DNA from: Chionoecetes opilio
Taxonomy: Eukaryota; Arthropoda; Malacostraca; Decapoda; Majidae
Length of the DNA stretch: 64,000 bases
Reading direction: 5' to 3'
Assembly: GCA_016584305.1 (NCBI GenBank)
Contig: JACEEZ010011704.1
Coordinates: 51,562 to 115,561, forward strand
Below are positions 22,500 to 34,880 of the stretch, one piece after another. The notes beneath the pieces were generated by a model. The model saw nothing but the letters and a program-made list of their open reading frames with translations, searched no databases and was not told the origin of the DNA. Position numbers and translations under genes: made by a program. Each line of letters starts with the position of its first letter. Position 1 is the stretch's first letter.

Positions 22500-24040
22500 A
22501 TGGCAAACAAGCTACCGGTCCGTTCATTGACACTGAGCCTCCACCTGTAATGACAGATTTCGGACTGCTGTGGACGACAAGCATCCGTGCCAACCAATCA
22601 ATTAAGTTATCCGTGTCTGCATTGGAGCGACTACAGAGACCTGGGGATTTTCCATTGAAGGCCCCACACATACCTGAAACCTCCCAGTAATTGCCGACAC
22701 AGGGCTGTCAATCCTGTCTTGCCAGCATGGTGATGAGTCGTCGCCTTGGCCTCTACAAAAAAGACCTCACCCATTCTCCATGAGAATGCATGCAGCTAAC
22801 AACGAAGGTATAACAATCCTTGGTGCAGCATCCTCCCGCTTCGCTGGAACGGACACCGACAAGGGAAGACAATAGAAACTAAGACTGTGGTGTATGTCCG
22901 GATGATTCTAACAGGATCTTCCTCAGCCGCGAAAGCACTGGTGTAGCGCTTTGGCATGATCCACCAACACTTCCCACAGTTAGGGGAAGTCATGTCATCA
23001 ACCTATCCAGGCCGCAGACTCATCCGAAAAAGGATCACTACCATGCTCCTGCCCACCAACCGTTAGTTACCGCCCACAATGCCAGACACATGGCCCTTTC
23101 CACCCACAGCTGATAAGTTTCCCACTAAAACAGTGGATGATTAACTACTTAGGTAGCATCACATTCCATACAGTGAACACCAGCTCGCTAAAAATGATGA
23201 ACCCATGAGATTAATGTCAATCCATACGCAGAGCCCACCGCAATGCCACAAAGCATCCAGTCCCATTCAACTGGCGTGAGACAGTCAAGCTGGCCTAGAC
23301 CAAGACCGTAGCTTTCGCGTCATCGAACAGGCCCCATTGGCGGAACCTTTACTTGGTGCACGCATTGATTGTATGTTGCAAAGAAAATGGTGAACCACGA
23401 CGCACAAGTGGATTTTCCCAGGCCTCGTAATGCCTATGCAAAAAGGGAAAACTCATCACACCCAAAGCCATTACCCCTCAAGTACGTTCTAGTGCAGAGC
23501 AATGAGAGGGAAAGCTGTTCTTGATGCCTGGAATGGGTATCAACAGTAGTCCCTCTATCATGCGGGGAACCCGACACTACACAACATTTATCACACACCT
23601 TGGGGACGGTATCGCTTACTTGTGTTTGCACCACAAGGATACATTGCAATCGTGCGATGGCTTAACCGATCTATGGACCAAATAATCGCGACTAAACGTT
23701 TCATACACTACATAACTAAGGGTTGCACAGATGATACTCTAATCTGTCAGTAACACCATCGAAAGCAGTTTCTCTTCTTCCCAGTTTTCAGAATGGCTCA
23801 AACATGTCGGTCACCATGGCGGTCACACTTAACACCAAGATTCGTGTTTGCAGAAGACACTGTTGAGTGTGCAGGGTTCGAAATTACACTTGGACTACAG
23901 TTCACTGCCTTGCATACCTACGATCCATACAAGAGTTCCCCCGCCCCGCAACATCACTGACGTAACGTGCCTCGGTTTTTTGGTGTGGTGAATCAGCTCA
24001 GCTATGGCAATTTAGTATGTGAGATAAAAATGTTGCCGTT
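22500..24040 (+). pseudogene. Gypsy 1 protease and reverse transcriptase, frameshifted
   Basis: A protease-like ADTG box lies near 22695 (minus the usual flanking hydrophobic residues). RT signatures follow in changing frames: KENGEPRR (about 23371), HYTTFIT (about 23574), then the YLC and DDTL palm region near 23610-23740, and a PRNITDV-type connection segment near 23945. The order and spacing match Ty3/Gypsy pol. Numerous stops mean no active enzyme as written. Confidence 0.7.
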
Positions 24041-24079
24041 TCCGAACTACTCAAACCCTCACACCCTTCCGATGGGATT

Positions 24080-24560
24080 AAGACCTCGATCCTGTTTTGA
24101 GGAGTTCGAGAAGCCGCCATTGGCGTGACATCAAGAGGGTTGTGGGGATTTTTGACACGAACAAACCGACTTGTCTGGCACAGACTGGTCCAAAGTAGTC
24201 ATCGGATTTTGGGCTCTTCCAGAACACCGCCACTGCACGAGGGCAGAGAGCCTTTCTGCTGCAAAAGTGGTTGTAAGAACCACCCGCATTGGCAGCCACT
24301 TCAAATCCAGATATGGCACCATAGAGGGGAAACCCTGGCTGTAGCAGATGCCCTGGCAAGCCCGCCCGATTTTTTTTGTACTGGGCTGGGCAGAGCGCTC
24401 CCCATTTGGCATTGACCACAAACCCTTGCTAAAGGTCTTTGGTGGATCGATCTCTAGAGGACAATCTCCACGCACGCCTCCGTAACCTTAAAGAAAAAAA
24501 CATTGAGGTACCGGTTCCAGATGGTCCACATCCCTGGGGTAAAAAAATAATTAAGCAGAT
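24080..24560 (+). pseudogene. Gypsy 1 RNase H domain
   Basis: One frame reads LAVADALASP (about 24331) and the next FGIDHKPLLKVFGGS (24404-24448), the hallmark end of the Gypsy RNase H domain. HARLRNLKEKNIEV follows at about 24470-24512. This enzyme removes the RNA template during reverse transcription. At least two frame changes occur across the domain. Confidence 0.8.
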
Positions 24561-24779
24561 TCATGTCGAGACACCCCAGTGGGTTTCTCAGGTGCCGGAA
24601 TAATTGCAAATCCATCAAAATCACATCACCAATTGTTGAAAACCTTCATTTCTCAGCCGGTATACGGGCAGTGGGCACCAGTTATAATAGTGACAATTGA
24701 TGATGCCTCCACTAGACGTAGCCCTTGCCTTCAATGGTGTGGCTATCACTGGGAGAAGTCCTCGGAAGCATAACTGCAA

Positions 24780-25985
24780 GTGACAAAAACATGAACGCGC
24801 TTTACAACTTATTGAGTAAGGCTTTCCCTCCTTCCGCCATGATCTAGGACCGGTAAACCTGCACGAATACCACCAGTTTCGTGAATGACCTTGTACACAG
24901 TGGATGGTGTTGTTATCTACAAGGCTGAGTCGTCATACCCCCCTTGCCTGCCAAGCAAGTACTCCAGAACTCTACGACTCGGCCCACCAAGGGTCACATC
25001 AATGATGTCAAGGGGCAGAATCATCCGTCTTCTGGCCGGTATCACCACCTGCATCAAAGATGTCCGTGCGAAATGAAAACCATTGCAACAGAATGTAACC
25101 CTCCCAGCCAAGCGTGCACCCCCAAGGTCCAACCACTGCCCCTCTCTATCCCTTCCCAGTGCATATACGCCGACTACTTCCAATACAAGGGACGCAAGGC
25201 TACTTAATCATCGTGTGAACCGCTATTCCAACTGCCCATAATTCGAATCTACAAGATGGGCACGAGGGTTTAATCAACTGCCCTGCGACATACCTTTGTG
25301 CCTTTGGAATCCATATGAGTTTTTTGTTGGGCAAGCGATGGAGGACCGTGAGTTCAACTGCAGCAATCTACGAGGCATTCTCCAAAATTGTTTGGGGGAG
25401 GGGAGGGGGGGGGTGGGGGTCGTCCACCATCGCCTCATGTTCCGTTGCCTTTCCCCACTCTAATTGCAGGGCAGAAGTCAGGTGCGTAAAAACTGTCAAG
25501 CTTCTTATCACCTAGCCACGTGGTGAACTGAACACGGATGCCTTGCAGCGTGCTATCCGCAATACCACAACAACCTCGTAACCCTGAGACAAGATATCGC
25601 CCCCTAAATGTGCATCTTTGGTCGGCCATAAAAGGGACTTCAATCCCCATATTGACTGGGCATACGACCTCAACCCAATTGGCGAGCGACAATTGGGAAC
25701 AAAAGGAAAGGCACTCAGAAATCGCCAAAACGAAAATGGCTGAGAGATGCACCGAGCAACACAAACGCCTACCCCTCTCAAAGTTGGTGCCCATGTACTC
25801 TTACAAATCAACAGGCCTTACTCCCAAACCGATGAGACAAGAGCAGGAGTTGTGGTTGAAGTAAACAGTTCGACCAATACGTTTGTTTTCGTGTTGATGG
25901 TTTCGGACGCGTTAACACTCAGAAACAGAAAATTCTTCGCCTATATGAAAACACATGGTCCCATCAAGGACAGCGACTAAGGAAA
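24780..25985 (+). pseudogene. Gypsy 1 integrase
   Basis: The N-terminal zinc-binding region ends near CPCEMKTIA (about 25060), the core includes CIYADYFQYKGRKAT (25160-25205, first catalytic Asp) and VAFPHSNCRAEV (about 25444-25479, the conserved PHSN.xAE segment with the catalytic Glu), and the C-terminal part reads LTLRNRKFFAYMKTHGP before a stop near 25980. The product would insert the cDNA into the genome. Broken by several indels, including a G run near 25400. Confidence 0.8.
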
Positions 25986-26493
25986 CATAGAAGAGGACCT
26001 ACGTCGTGTTAACCCCTGCCCCGGGTCATCACCGTCAACTTTCACTGGTCCCCAGCAACTTCCGACGGACAACGGATCAATCAGACTCCACAACCCCCAC
26101 CAGCAGCAAGTGACTCCGTCTCCGCAATGGTCGCCCTCCAACACAAGTGTGCCCCTTGGCCACGACCCAACTACATAACAGCACTAGACATGCCGCTAAC
26201 CCCCCGCGATGACAAGTTAGAAGCTCCGGGCAGGTAGATGTAGATGACGGCCTACTCCGGCAGCATCGTCGCCCCAGCCGAGCCCCAGAGAACCGCCGTC
26301 CCCCCCAATATGGCATAAGGACTATATTATGTACGCTTTTATCAGGTGCTTATCAGGGCCTAAAGACTTGGGGGAGGTAGAGCATAGCGATATAGTAATC
26401 CTTATAAATACCGTCTCTGTTATCCACCGGATAGAGAGCACATTGCGCCACTCAATGGAGTAGCGACGTCAATGAATTTAGGTAATAATGTCA

Positions 26494-26812
26494 CATGTAA
26501 AAATGCACAGGTAAAAAATGGCACAGGTAAAAATGTCCACGGTAAAAATGGCACAGTAAAAATTGCACAGGCAAGAAATGGCACAGGTAAAAAAATGGCA
26601 CAGCAAAAATGGCACAGGTAAAAATGGCACAGGTAAAAATGGTCACAGTAAAAAGTGGCACAGTTAAATGGCACAGGTAAAAATGGCACAGGTAAAAATG
26701 TCCAGGTAAAAATGGCACAGACACAAAATGGCACAGTAAAAATGGCACAGGTTAAAAGGCACGAGTAAAGAATGGCCCAGGCAAAAATTGGCAGCACGTA
26801 AAAAATAGAAAA
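26494..26812. repeat. Minisatellite, unit GCACAGGTAAAAATG
   Basis: About 20 imperfect units of roughly 15 bp. The same unit in inverted orientation forms the array at 29286-29545. The Cys-His-Phe repeat proteins it encodes on the minus strand are artefacts of the period being divisible by three. Confidence 0.92.
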
Positions 26813-26834
26813 AAAGCACACTACAATATAGTTA

Positions 26835-26849
26835 TATTGAAATATATAT

Positions 26850-26890
<41 letters not shown>

Positions 26891-26909
26891 ATATATATAT
26901 TATATATTA

Positions 26910-26940
<31 letters not shown>

Positions 26941-27178
26941 AATATATTATATATCTATATATTATATATATATATGTATATATATATCTATATATATATA
27001 TATATATATGTAATAAATATATATATATATATATATATAATATATATAGATAATATATATATATTATATATATAATATATGTATGTATATATATATATCT
27101 GGTATGATATGATATATATATATATATATATCATATATATATAGTATATATATATATATATAGAATATAATATATCAA
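26835..27178. repeat. (TA)n microsatellite
   Basis: About 340 bp of nearly pure alternating TA with occasional TG/TC interruptions. Confidence 0.97.
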
Positions 27179-28444
27179 CTTGAAAATCATGTAGGAACAT
27201 TGTTCAGACGGAGCGCACTGTGTTATATAATTTTTTTAACAGAATCTTACTAATAAAAAGAAAAAAAATCTTAATGTTGTGACCAAGTCCCACCTTAACC
27301 ACTGATCAAGGTTTTTCCTTCCTTCTGTGTAGGCTTTGCATAAATTCGTTGTCTTTGTTGTAAGATCAACATATTCGTTGCTTTGGTTTTCTTCCTGGGT
27401 GTTTCACCAACTGATGTCCTTGCAATCACTGCAACTCACAACAGCCTCGTTCCTTCTTAATCGTTCTTATAAGTTTCCAGATAGATGGGTGCTGGCATCC
27501 AACAGATGGTACAATTTGTTGATCCAGCCTATCACAAGGTTGTTTGGTTCTGGGACAGTCATTCATCGTAGCTTGATGTACGTTCCAAAGTTATGGTGGA
27601 AATCTTGCGTGAAATGCTCCGAAGGTTTACTGCTGTATATGCCATGCTGGGGTTCCGTCCTTCTTCCTGAACATATCACCAGAAACATAGGTGTGGTCGA
27701 GTACTCCTATCAAGGGGAGCTGCCTCTTCCGGACTTTAGTCTTGAGTACCCTCATTCCCCACTGGGGGGAGGGGAACTCTTCAACTGGCTAAAAATTCCA
27801 GTGAGTCGATCTGTCCACGAATTGAGGAAAGTCCATCACTCTCTTGTAGTGGTTGGTCAGGCCAAGGTTTTGTTTTTTTCTTCTCCAGGTCTCATGAGTC
27901 AGATGGTAGAAGCAGCCTTGTATGCCTGTTTCCGTTCCCAAAAACAAATTGTTGATTAGCTTGGATGACCGCCGGCTCGTAGTCAACATTATGGTTGTTT
28001 TGGTCCCCTGGTAGAGCTCAATCTCGTGGCATGATGCCATGACTTTTGTGGGCTTGCATTGGGTTTTCATATGTTACTTGTGTTTTAGTCCTGCAGACAA
28101 CAAAACACAGTAGAGAACTGCAGTATACCAATTGGGACGCGTATTACATAAAGCTGTAGAAATCCTAGTGTAGCCATTGCATAGTTCCATCCCCATCAGA
28201 TATGTATCAGCATAAGCAAGTAACCGCAATGATGTCATCAGACCCAAACGCAATGATACGGTTTTACAGTGTCTGGTCCATTGGCGAAGACAGGAATGGC
28301 TTTTTGGTGCTCGGAGCTGCAGTAGTTGTGCAAAAGTTTTTTGGGCAAATCTTCTTTTTCCTTTATGCTCACTATGATTCCATGATAGGGTTGTGGTAGG
28401 GCCACTGAGATCGTGGTGTTACTGACTGCTACAATAGCTTGTAA
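27179..28444. other. Unassigned; contains an unexplained 207-codon open frame
   Basis: An uninterrupted + strand frame runs 27336-27959 (207 codons). It is the longest open frame in the window that is neither repetitive nor within a recognised element. I see no domain, signal or splice context. The minus strand over the same interval also has coding-like pieces (a Trp/Lys/His-rich stretch at 27790-28070). Either strand could be a decayed transposon gene. Function is not assigned. Confidence 0.35.
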
Positions 28445-28550
28445 ATTACTTCATATAAACAATGAGCTAGTGGTGTGTGGCATTTTTTGTTCAACTTTAT
28501 TAAATAGATGGGGCGCACTATTAAAGAATTACTTCATATAAACAATGAGC
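28445..28550. repeat. 83-bp tandem duplication providing an empty site
   Basis: ATTACTTCATATAAACAATG occurs at 28445 and 28528. The first copy continues AGCTAGTGGTGTGTGG without interruption, while the second is split after AGCTA by the element at 28553-29225. Confidence 0.9.
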
Positions 28551-28552
28551 TA

Positions 28553-29225
28553 CCGTAGATAACAGTGAAGTCGCCACCTGCAGTGAAGTCGCAGGCGCCA
28601 AATATTACGAACTATAGCATCACTACTGATTTTTTATGTGCCACTGAAGATGTTCCCACAGTAGTTTATATCATGACTGTAAAAATCTACCCTGTTTCAG
28701 CGTTGTTTTATGCTTTGTATCTGCAAATATAACTCTTGCGCATTTTGCTTCTCACGTTTTTTTCTCGCGCGATGACAGACAGTAAACAATAGCTTTCGGG
28801 CGAAAAGGACACAAGACTTGCCAGATCTTAAAAACTTGAATAGAATTTATTTTCCACGTTGGCAGAGGAATTTTTTTTATATCCAAGCATCTTCCGCAGC
28901 TAATATATATAGAGACTTGTTTTCCCTTTACCTCTAATTTCCCAGAATTCCCCAGAGTGGCGACTCAACTGTTGGGTTAAAATACTAGCTGGCGACTTTA
29001 CTGTAGTAGATATAGTGAAGTCGCCACTCGGTTTTATTTTTGTCTTTTGTTTATTTATAGCCCTAATATGACACAGATAAAGGGCACAAAATGACACAGA
29101 CTCTCCAGATAGCCCCTTCTAACTTTCCTGAAATCATGGATGAAAAAATGTAAGTTTTAACGCCACCACACGTCTGTAAATAACAAAGAAACGTAGAAAT
29201 TTGGCGACTTCACTGTTATCTACGG
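28553..29225. mobile_element. TA-flanked inverted-repeat element (mariner-type insertion), copy 1
   Basis: Termini start CCGTAGATAACAGTGAAGTC and end with the complement. TA flanks both ends (28551-28552 and 29226-29227), and the adjacent tandem copy shows the uninserted TA. TA duplication is typical of Tc1/mariner. The motif GTGAAGTCGCC recurs inside, including a hairpin at about 28989-29027. The 673-bp element has no transposase. Copy 2 lies inverted at 29671-30318. Confidence 0.88.
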
Positions 29226-29285
29226 TAGTGGTGTGTGGCTTTTTATTTGACAAAAGTTCATTCACCATAGTGAATATTTTTTGTT

Positions 29286-29545
29286 GTGCCATTTTTACCT
29301 GTGCCATTTTTACCGTGCCATTTTACCGCCTTTTTACCGTGCCATTTTTACCGTGCCATTTTTACCTGCCATTTTTACCGTGCCATTTTTACCGTGCCAT
29401 TTTTACCGTGCCATTTTTACCGTGCCATTTTACCGTGCCATTTTTACCGTGCCATTTTCCCGTGCCATTTTTACCTGTCCCATTATTACCTGTGGCCAAT
29501 TTTTACCTGTGCCATTTTTACCTGTGCCATTTTTCACCGACATTT
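29286..29545. repeat. Minisatellite, inverted partner of 26494-26812
   Basis: About 17 units of CATTTTTACC(TG)TGC, the complement of the array at 26.5 kb. Unit variants with CCGTGCC predominate in the first half and CCTGTGCC in the second. Confidence 0.92.
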
Positions 29546-29670
29546 TTCATGTTTGCCGTTCACCGACATCAATACACACAGCCGCCCCAGCGCTCCACAG
29601 CAGCCACGTCACATAGCCCTTTATTTGTTAAAAAAAACATTAAAAAAGAAAACTACACCCTCAATACCTA

Positions 29671-30318
29671 CCGTAGATAACAGTGAAGTCGCCAGTTCTA
29701 CGTTTTCTTTGTTATTTACAGAGTGTGGTGGCGTTAATACTTACATTTGTATATCCATGATTTCAGGGAAAATTAGAAGGGGCTATCTGGGAGTCTGTGT
29801 CATTTTGTGTCTTCATCTGTGTCATTTTTAGGGCTATAAATGAACAAATGACAAAAATAAAACCCAGTGGCGACTTCACTATACCTACTACAGTAAAGTC
29901 GCCAGCTAGTATTTTAACCTAACAGTTGAGTCGCCACTCTGGGGAATTCAGGGAAATTAGAGGTAAAGTTAAAAACAAGTTCTATATATTTTGCTGCGGG
30001 AAAATGCTTGGATATATAAAAATTCCTCTGCCAACGTGAAAATAAATTTTTATAAAGTTTGAAAGATCTGGCAAGTTGCGTCCTGTCCCCCCAAAGTACT
30101 GTTTACTGTCGTCATCGCGCGAAGAAAAACGTGAGAAGAAAAATGCGCAACATTTATATTTGCAGAACAAAGCAAAAAACGCTAAACGGGAAATTTATAA
30201 AATCATGATAAAACTACTGTGAAACATTTTCAGGGCACATAAAAATCAGTAGAGATTAAATTTCGTAATATTGGCCCCTGGCGACCCCCATGCGGTGGCG
30301 ACTTCACTGTTATCTAGG
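29671..30318. mobile_element. TA-flanked inverted-repeat element, copy 2
   Basis: The same family as 28553-29225 in opposite orientation, including the internal hairpin. The left end CCGTAGATAACAG follows TA at 29669-29670. The right end has lost one base (CTAGG for CTACGG) and the right TA reads AA. The empty target CTCAATACCTAAGAAGCC is preserved, in complement, at about 60648-60665. Confidence 0.87.
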
Positions 30319-31103
30319 AAAGGCCTGCCCTTCCAAGTTTTTTTTACGGTGATAACCGACAGGTGTGTTTTGCGAGGCCGACAGGTTTTGTAGTGACGGG
30401 TGGGTGTTAGGGTAAAGCGAGAAAGGCTAAAGTGCAGTTTTTACCCCCCGATGTGGTGTGTCTGACCTAAAGAGCGAACGCGAGTTCTCGCCACTATAAC
30501 GGCGTCAGCCCCGACCGCCGCGGCCACGGGTACAGCGGGGCCACATGGTCCATAAAAGTACTCTGGGGGATTACAGGAAGTTTAAATGAATAAAAACCTT
30601 TGGGGCCTAATAAAAAAAATTTCTTAATTAGGTATATTGAATTGAAATGAGTTTCTACATATTTTAGATGTTCGTACATACCGGGTGTCGTTTCGTAACC
30701 TAGTAGTCAATTTCAACCTGCGCTGAGTGTACAAAAGACTAGGGTTTTCATATAGACTACGAAAAACTTTTTGGGTAATAATGGACGGGGAGTTTCGCGG
30801 TCGTTTTCAGAGACACCAACATTTTTCTTGGAAATAGGTGCTTGTTCTAATGGAGATGTTTTATTTTCCCCCAAAAAAAAAAATTATAATAATAATGAAA
30901 CCCAAACCAACCAAAGGTTTTAAAAAACTTAACCTAACTTAAAAGTTTTCATAAAACCCTAACCTAACCAAAAAGGTTTTAATAAAAACCTAACCTAACC
31001 TTTAAGGTTTTAATGAAACCTAACCTAACCTTTAAAAGGTTGTAATAAAAACCAAACCAACCTTAAAGGTTTTAATGAAACCTAACCTAACCTTAAAAAG
31101 TTG

Positions 31104-32083
31104 TGTAACCGAGAAATTAATTAATAGGGAAGAAGAAATAACAATAAGTTCAATAAGCAAACGGGGAATTTTTCCCCACGCTCTTCCCTGAATCAGGGTT
31201 AGGCTTATTTTTTAAAACCAGTATAATTGACACGTGCGAAACGGGTGGAACGGGGATTCTAGGTTGGGAAAATTTTTAAAGAGCTCGACTTCATTGAGTT
31301 AAGTCGCCGTGGGGAGTGATATTCTCCCCCTTTGGAAAAGGGATGTTATGAATGTTTTTTAAACCCGAGATGTAGAAATGATTTACTGGGTTTCCCTTTT
31401 TGTTGACCAGGACTAATAAAGTGTATTATTGGGGCCCAAGGTGGGATGTTTTGGCGGACCAGGGGTCAAGGCTCACAAATTAGCGAGGGGTAAACCACAA
31501 CAGTCACACCCACCCGTGGAGGACAAGGAGAAAAAAGGAAATAGAAAAAATAAGTGAGGGGGGAAAAACGTTGGAAGGGGGATAGACACGTAACATAAAT
31601 TTAGGATAACGACGTGACATTACATGTGCGTATCGTTAAGGGGTAACAGTGCGACTGAAGTTACCAGAGATTAAACAGATTGGGAGACGAATTTGAGCAT
31701 TACATGTGCGTATTTTAATGTGGTGACAGTGCAACCGAAGTTACCAAAGATAGTAAATTTTATTAGGAAAAAACGACTTGAGCATTTCGCGGCGATCGCT
31801 AGGGGGAAGGAAGATTAATATTAAGATAATTGTAAATGTTTTAATAATTACCAAGGAGACAGTAAAGTTTAAATATTTTATAGTTAGAAATATATTAAGG
31901 GCGTTGTTTTCAGTTTCCAAAACCAGTACCTACAATTTTCTTAAATTTTTTATTTTTCTTCTTTCATTTTTTTTCCCCCACTTAAGGGGGTTGGGTGGCA
32001 GCGGGAACCAGGACTCTAGGTAAACTCCCAAGGTGGGCACTACAAATGGGGAAAAACGGTGTAGATGATATTTTGACCAACAT
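31104..32083 (+). repeat. 5' LTR of Gypsy 2
   Basis: Begins TGTAACC and matches 38265-39233 throughout, e.g. TTGACCAGGACTAATAAAGT near 31400, which contains an AATAAA signal. Contains three spaced copies of a GAGCATTTCGCG/GAGCATTACATGTGCG motif (31590-31790). Immediately downstream a GGTGACA-containing ~35-bp unit repeats two to three times (32085-32140), where the primer-binding site should lie. Confidence 0.82.
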
Positions 32084-34880
32084 AAGGGTGACACGGTGGG
32101 ATGGTCATTTTGACCACACAAAAGGGTGACAGCGGTTTGGACCCCTTCGGGTTTTCCCGCTTACCCCGAGCCAACTAACTCCTTGTTATTAATTATTTTT
32201 GCCAAGTGCCAGTCCCACAGGGTATATCCATTTGAGTAGCGTTAGTAGGAATACCAGACCCCTAACTTGGAGGGGGATGAGCAAAGGTAACAGTAAAAAG
32301 TTTACAGGGCCGGGAGGCAAGGCTAGCCTTCCTTTTAGATGACAATAAAAGGAGTATTACAGAAAAAATTGAGTTGCTCCAGGGTTAGGCAGTAATGATA
32401 TTAAAGGAACAGTAAGGTGGAAGCAATAGTGGAAAAATATTGGAAATAGTAAAAAACATTGCAGGCAACGTCCCGATGGAATAAGGTTTTGTAAAGAACA
32501 TAGGTCATAACCGCCCTTTACGCTGGAGAGTAGAACAAGAAAATTATGAAAAAATAAGCAGGGAATAAAAATATATTAAAAAAAAAACTAACGCAGTATA
32601 GGAAATTAAGTTTTAAAACGCCAAACCCTATGCCACGGCTTGCGATAGGGGGTGCATTTCGGTAGACGAGCAGGGGTTTTATATAGAGAAGCTAGTAAAT
32701 GTAATGGGAAAACAACTATCGGGCATGGGGGGCAGTGCAGCGTTAGGAGGGCAGGGTCCCCACCGAAATTGGAATAAAAATGCGTAAATAAGTTTTTGAG
32801 GTTAAAGACGCCCCGCAAGTAAGCACTTCAGAGGGCTGTCGTGATTTAATAGCCCCCGTGGAACCCCAAACACAGTTAGAAAATCGGGAAAAATTTTTTT
32901 TTTTTTTTTTTTACGGTAAAGAAATTTTTTTTTGGGGGATGGGGTTTTAAGGGGTTTTACAGTAAAGATTTGGAGGTTTTCCTCCAAAAGGAAGCAATTG
33001 GAGAGAGCAAAAGAAGGGGAAAGGGGAGTAAACCAGAGGTCAAAAACCTCCCGAAAAATGCGAGCGTTCAAGGGATGAGTCAGCAAAACAAGAGTAGAAA
33101 AGAAAAAAGAAAGGGTTTGATTTTTTTTGAAAAAAAAGGAGGAGGAGCGGAAGTTAAGAGACCAATGGATTTTAATAAAACCGGAGTATAAAAATATAAA
33201 ACCTGGGGATTTACAAGGTATCGAAGCAGGGGAAGGTTGACATTTTCCCCTTTCCCAGTAGAAATTTGTTCGAGGTTTTGGAGGAGAGAAAGAGGTATTT
33301 TGACTAGAGTAATCCGCAATTGCCTTATTGATACAGAATGCCCTGGCGCAGATTTTAGATCATGGAACACCCTAACTTATTGGTTATACATGAGCTAACA
33401 GACAAAAATGTCGACAAAATCCTTAACAGTATTTCTGAAGTCCATTATGACGGAGGGAAGATCAAAAGACTTTGCAAATAAAAAAAATGCAAATACCCAT
33501 ACAAAGCGAAGTCAAAAGCCCAGGGGAAATTTCCCCGTGGGATAAATCTTTAAAAAAAAAATTTCGAGGATTGCCAATCACAGTAAAGAAAAATTAAACT
33601 TTTTATGGATAAAACAAACCCTTCAAAAAAAAATTCATAGAGAGAGTGGAACCGAGAGGGCCTTTGCCAGGGAAAAGACACAGACAAAATTTTCGGGGTA
33701 AACCACCCAGACAGCCGTCAAAAATAACACCCGCTTCCCAGAGTAGTCCCCCAACACACGGAACAGCAAGGAACTGTGGGCTAGCAGTCAGGGGTTAGAA
33801 ACTGGGTGCACAGATGGAAGGGGATGGAAGGAAATTACAAGCCTTAAAAGTTGTAACGACAAAAAAAAACGGGCCCCGTTTCCCAGTTAGCTTGGAGAAG
33901 GGATTCACAGATTTTTTGTCCCTACTGTAGAATGAAAAACCACTCACCCGCAGACGTCAAAGGGAAGACAAATAAAAACGTTGTTTCGATTGGGGAGAAT
34001 AGGATGTAGAAAGGGAATCCAAATTGTCGGGGGAAGGTTTCCCCCGGTGACTAGTTAAACATCAACCCCCAAATAACCCCCTTAGCCATTAATGATCAGT
34101 CATGGAATTTTTATTAGACCAGGAAGCGAATTTTACTTATAAAAAAGAGTGCAGCTTTAGATTTAAAATTAAAAAAGAACCCACAGTAACCCCTATTTAA
34201 CCGGTATGGGGCGGGGGTTGGAATTTTAGTCAGTAAGAGTAAAAATACCCTTAGGAATAGATAGAACAAAAAGTGTGATGTTAGCTTTTCCCAGATCAGT
34301 TTTTATCCCTAAGCCCTGAAGGGATAAACAAATAGGACTAGAAGAAATAATATAAATTTAACAAACAAAAAAAAGCAGTGGGCAAAACCTATTTACCCCA
34401 AAATTTTTTGTTAAACACCGTACGGTACCATCAGAGCATTAAAGAGTGAAAAGTGCGAAGAGGAGGTGCAAAATCAAGTGTCATTAAGGATACGCAAAGT
34501 GTGACATAAAACCGAAAAAACTCAATGGTTAGAATTTGCATGGACGGGGTGGGGGAACCACTTTTGGTGGACACAAAAAAACAAGTGCAAAATTAGCACC
34601 TTATCGCCCAGGTTAAAAAAGAAAGAACTACTTTTACCAATAAAATAATAACATAGTGGACAGCTAAATTGACGTCCTGGTACAATTTTAGTAAAAATAG
34701 GTGAAAACTCAGAAAAAAATTAAAAAACAGAAATTAGGGCCCGAAACACGTTGTCTCACCACTAGGATAGAAACGCAATGTTACCCGATAGTATGGTAGC
34801 GAGGGAAAGGGGTTGACGGAGCGAATACGGCAAATTCTAGAAAAAGGAGACGGAAACCTTAAGTGAACAGGAGAGGCAAT
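32084..34880 (+). pseudogene. Gypsy 2 leader, gag and protease region (frames unreadable)
   Basis: By position this holds the leader, gag and protease of Gypsy 2. I found no open frame over about 100 codons and no confident capsid, zinc-knuckle or protease motif. It is A-rich with many A, G and T runs. The call rests on the flanking LTR and the RT that follows. Confidence 0.45.

Larger units (their letters stand above)
21426..26490 (+). mobile_element. Ty3/Gypsy retrotransposon 1 (5' LTR not found)
   Basis: Gag, protease, reverse transcriptase, RNase H and integrase regions appear in that order on the + strand, the Ty3/Gypsy order. A polypurine tract (GACTTGGGGGAGG, about 26365-26376) precedes the presumed 3' LTR, which contains CCTTATAAATACC as a possible TATA box. 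Domain parts are listed separately. The LTR end is unclear because a minisatellite begins at 26494. Frames are broken by indels but base composition is even, unlike the homopolymer-ridden LINEs. Confidence 0.82.

Noticed and set aside
26420..26821. Cys/His/Phe-rich peptides (CHFYLCHF) resembling a metal-binding repeat protein; also at 29201-29831
   Set aside because: They are translations of the 15-bp minisatellite on opposite strands. The period explains the pattern.
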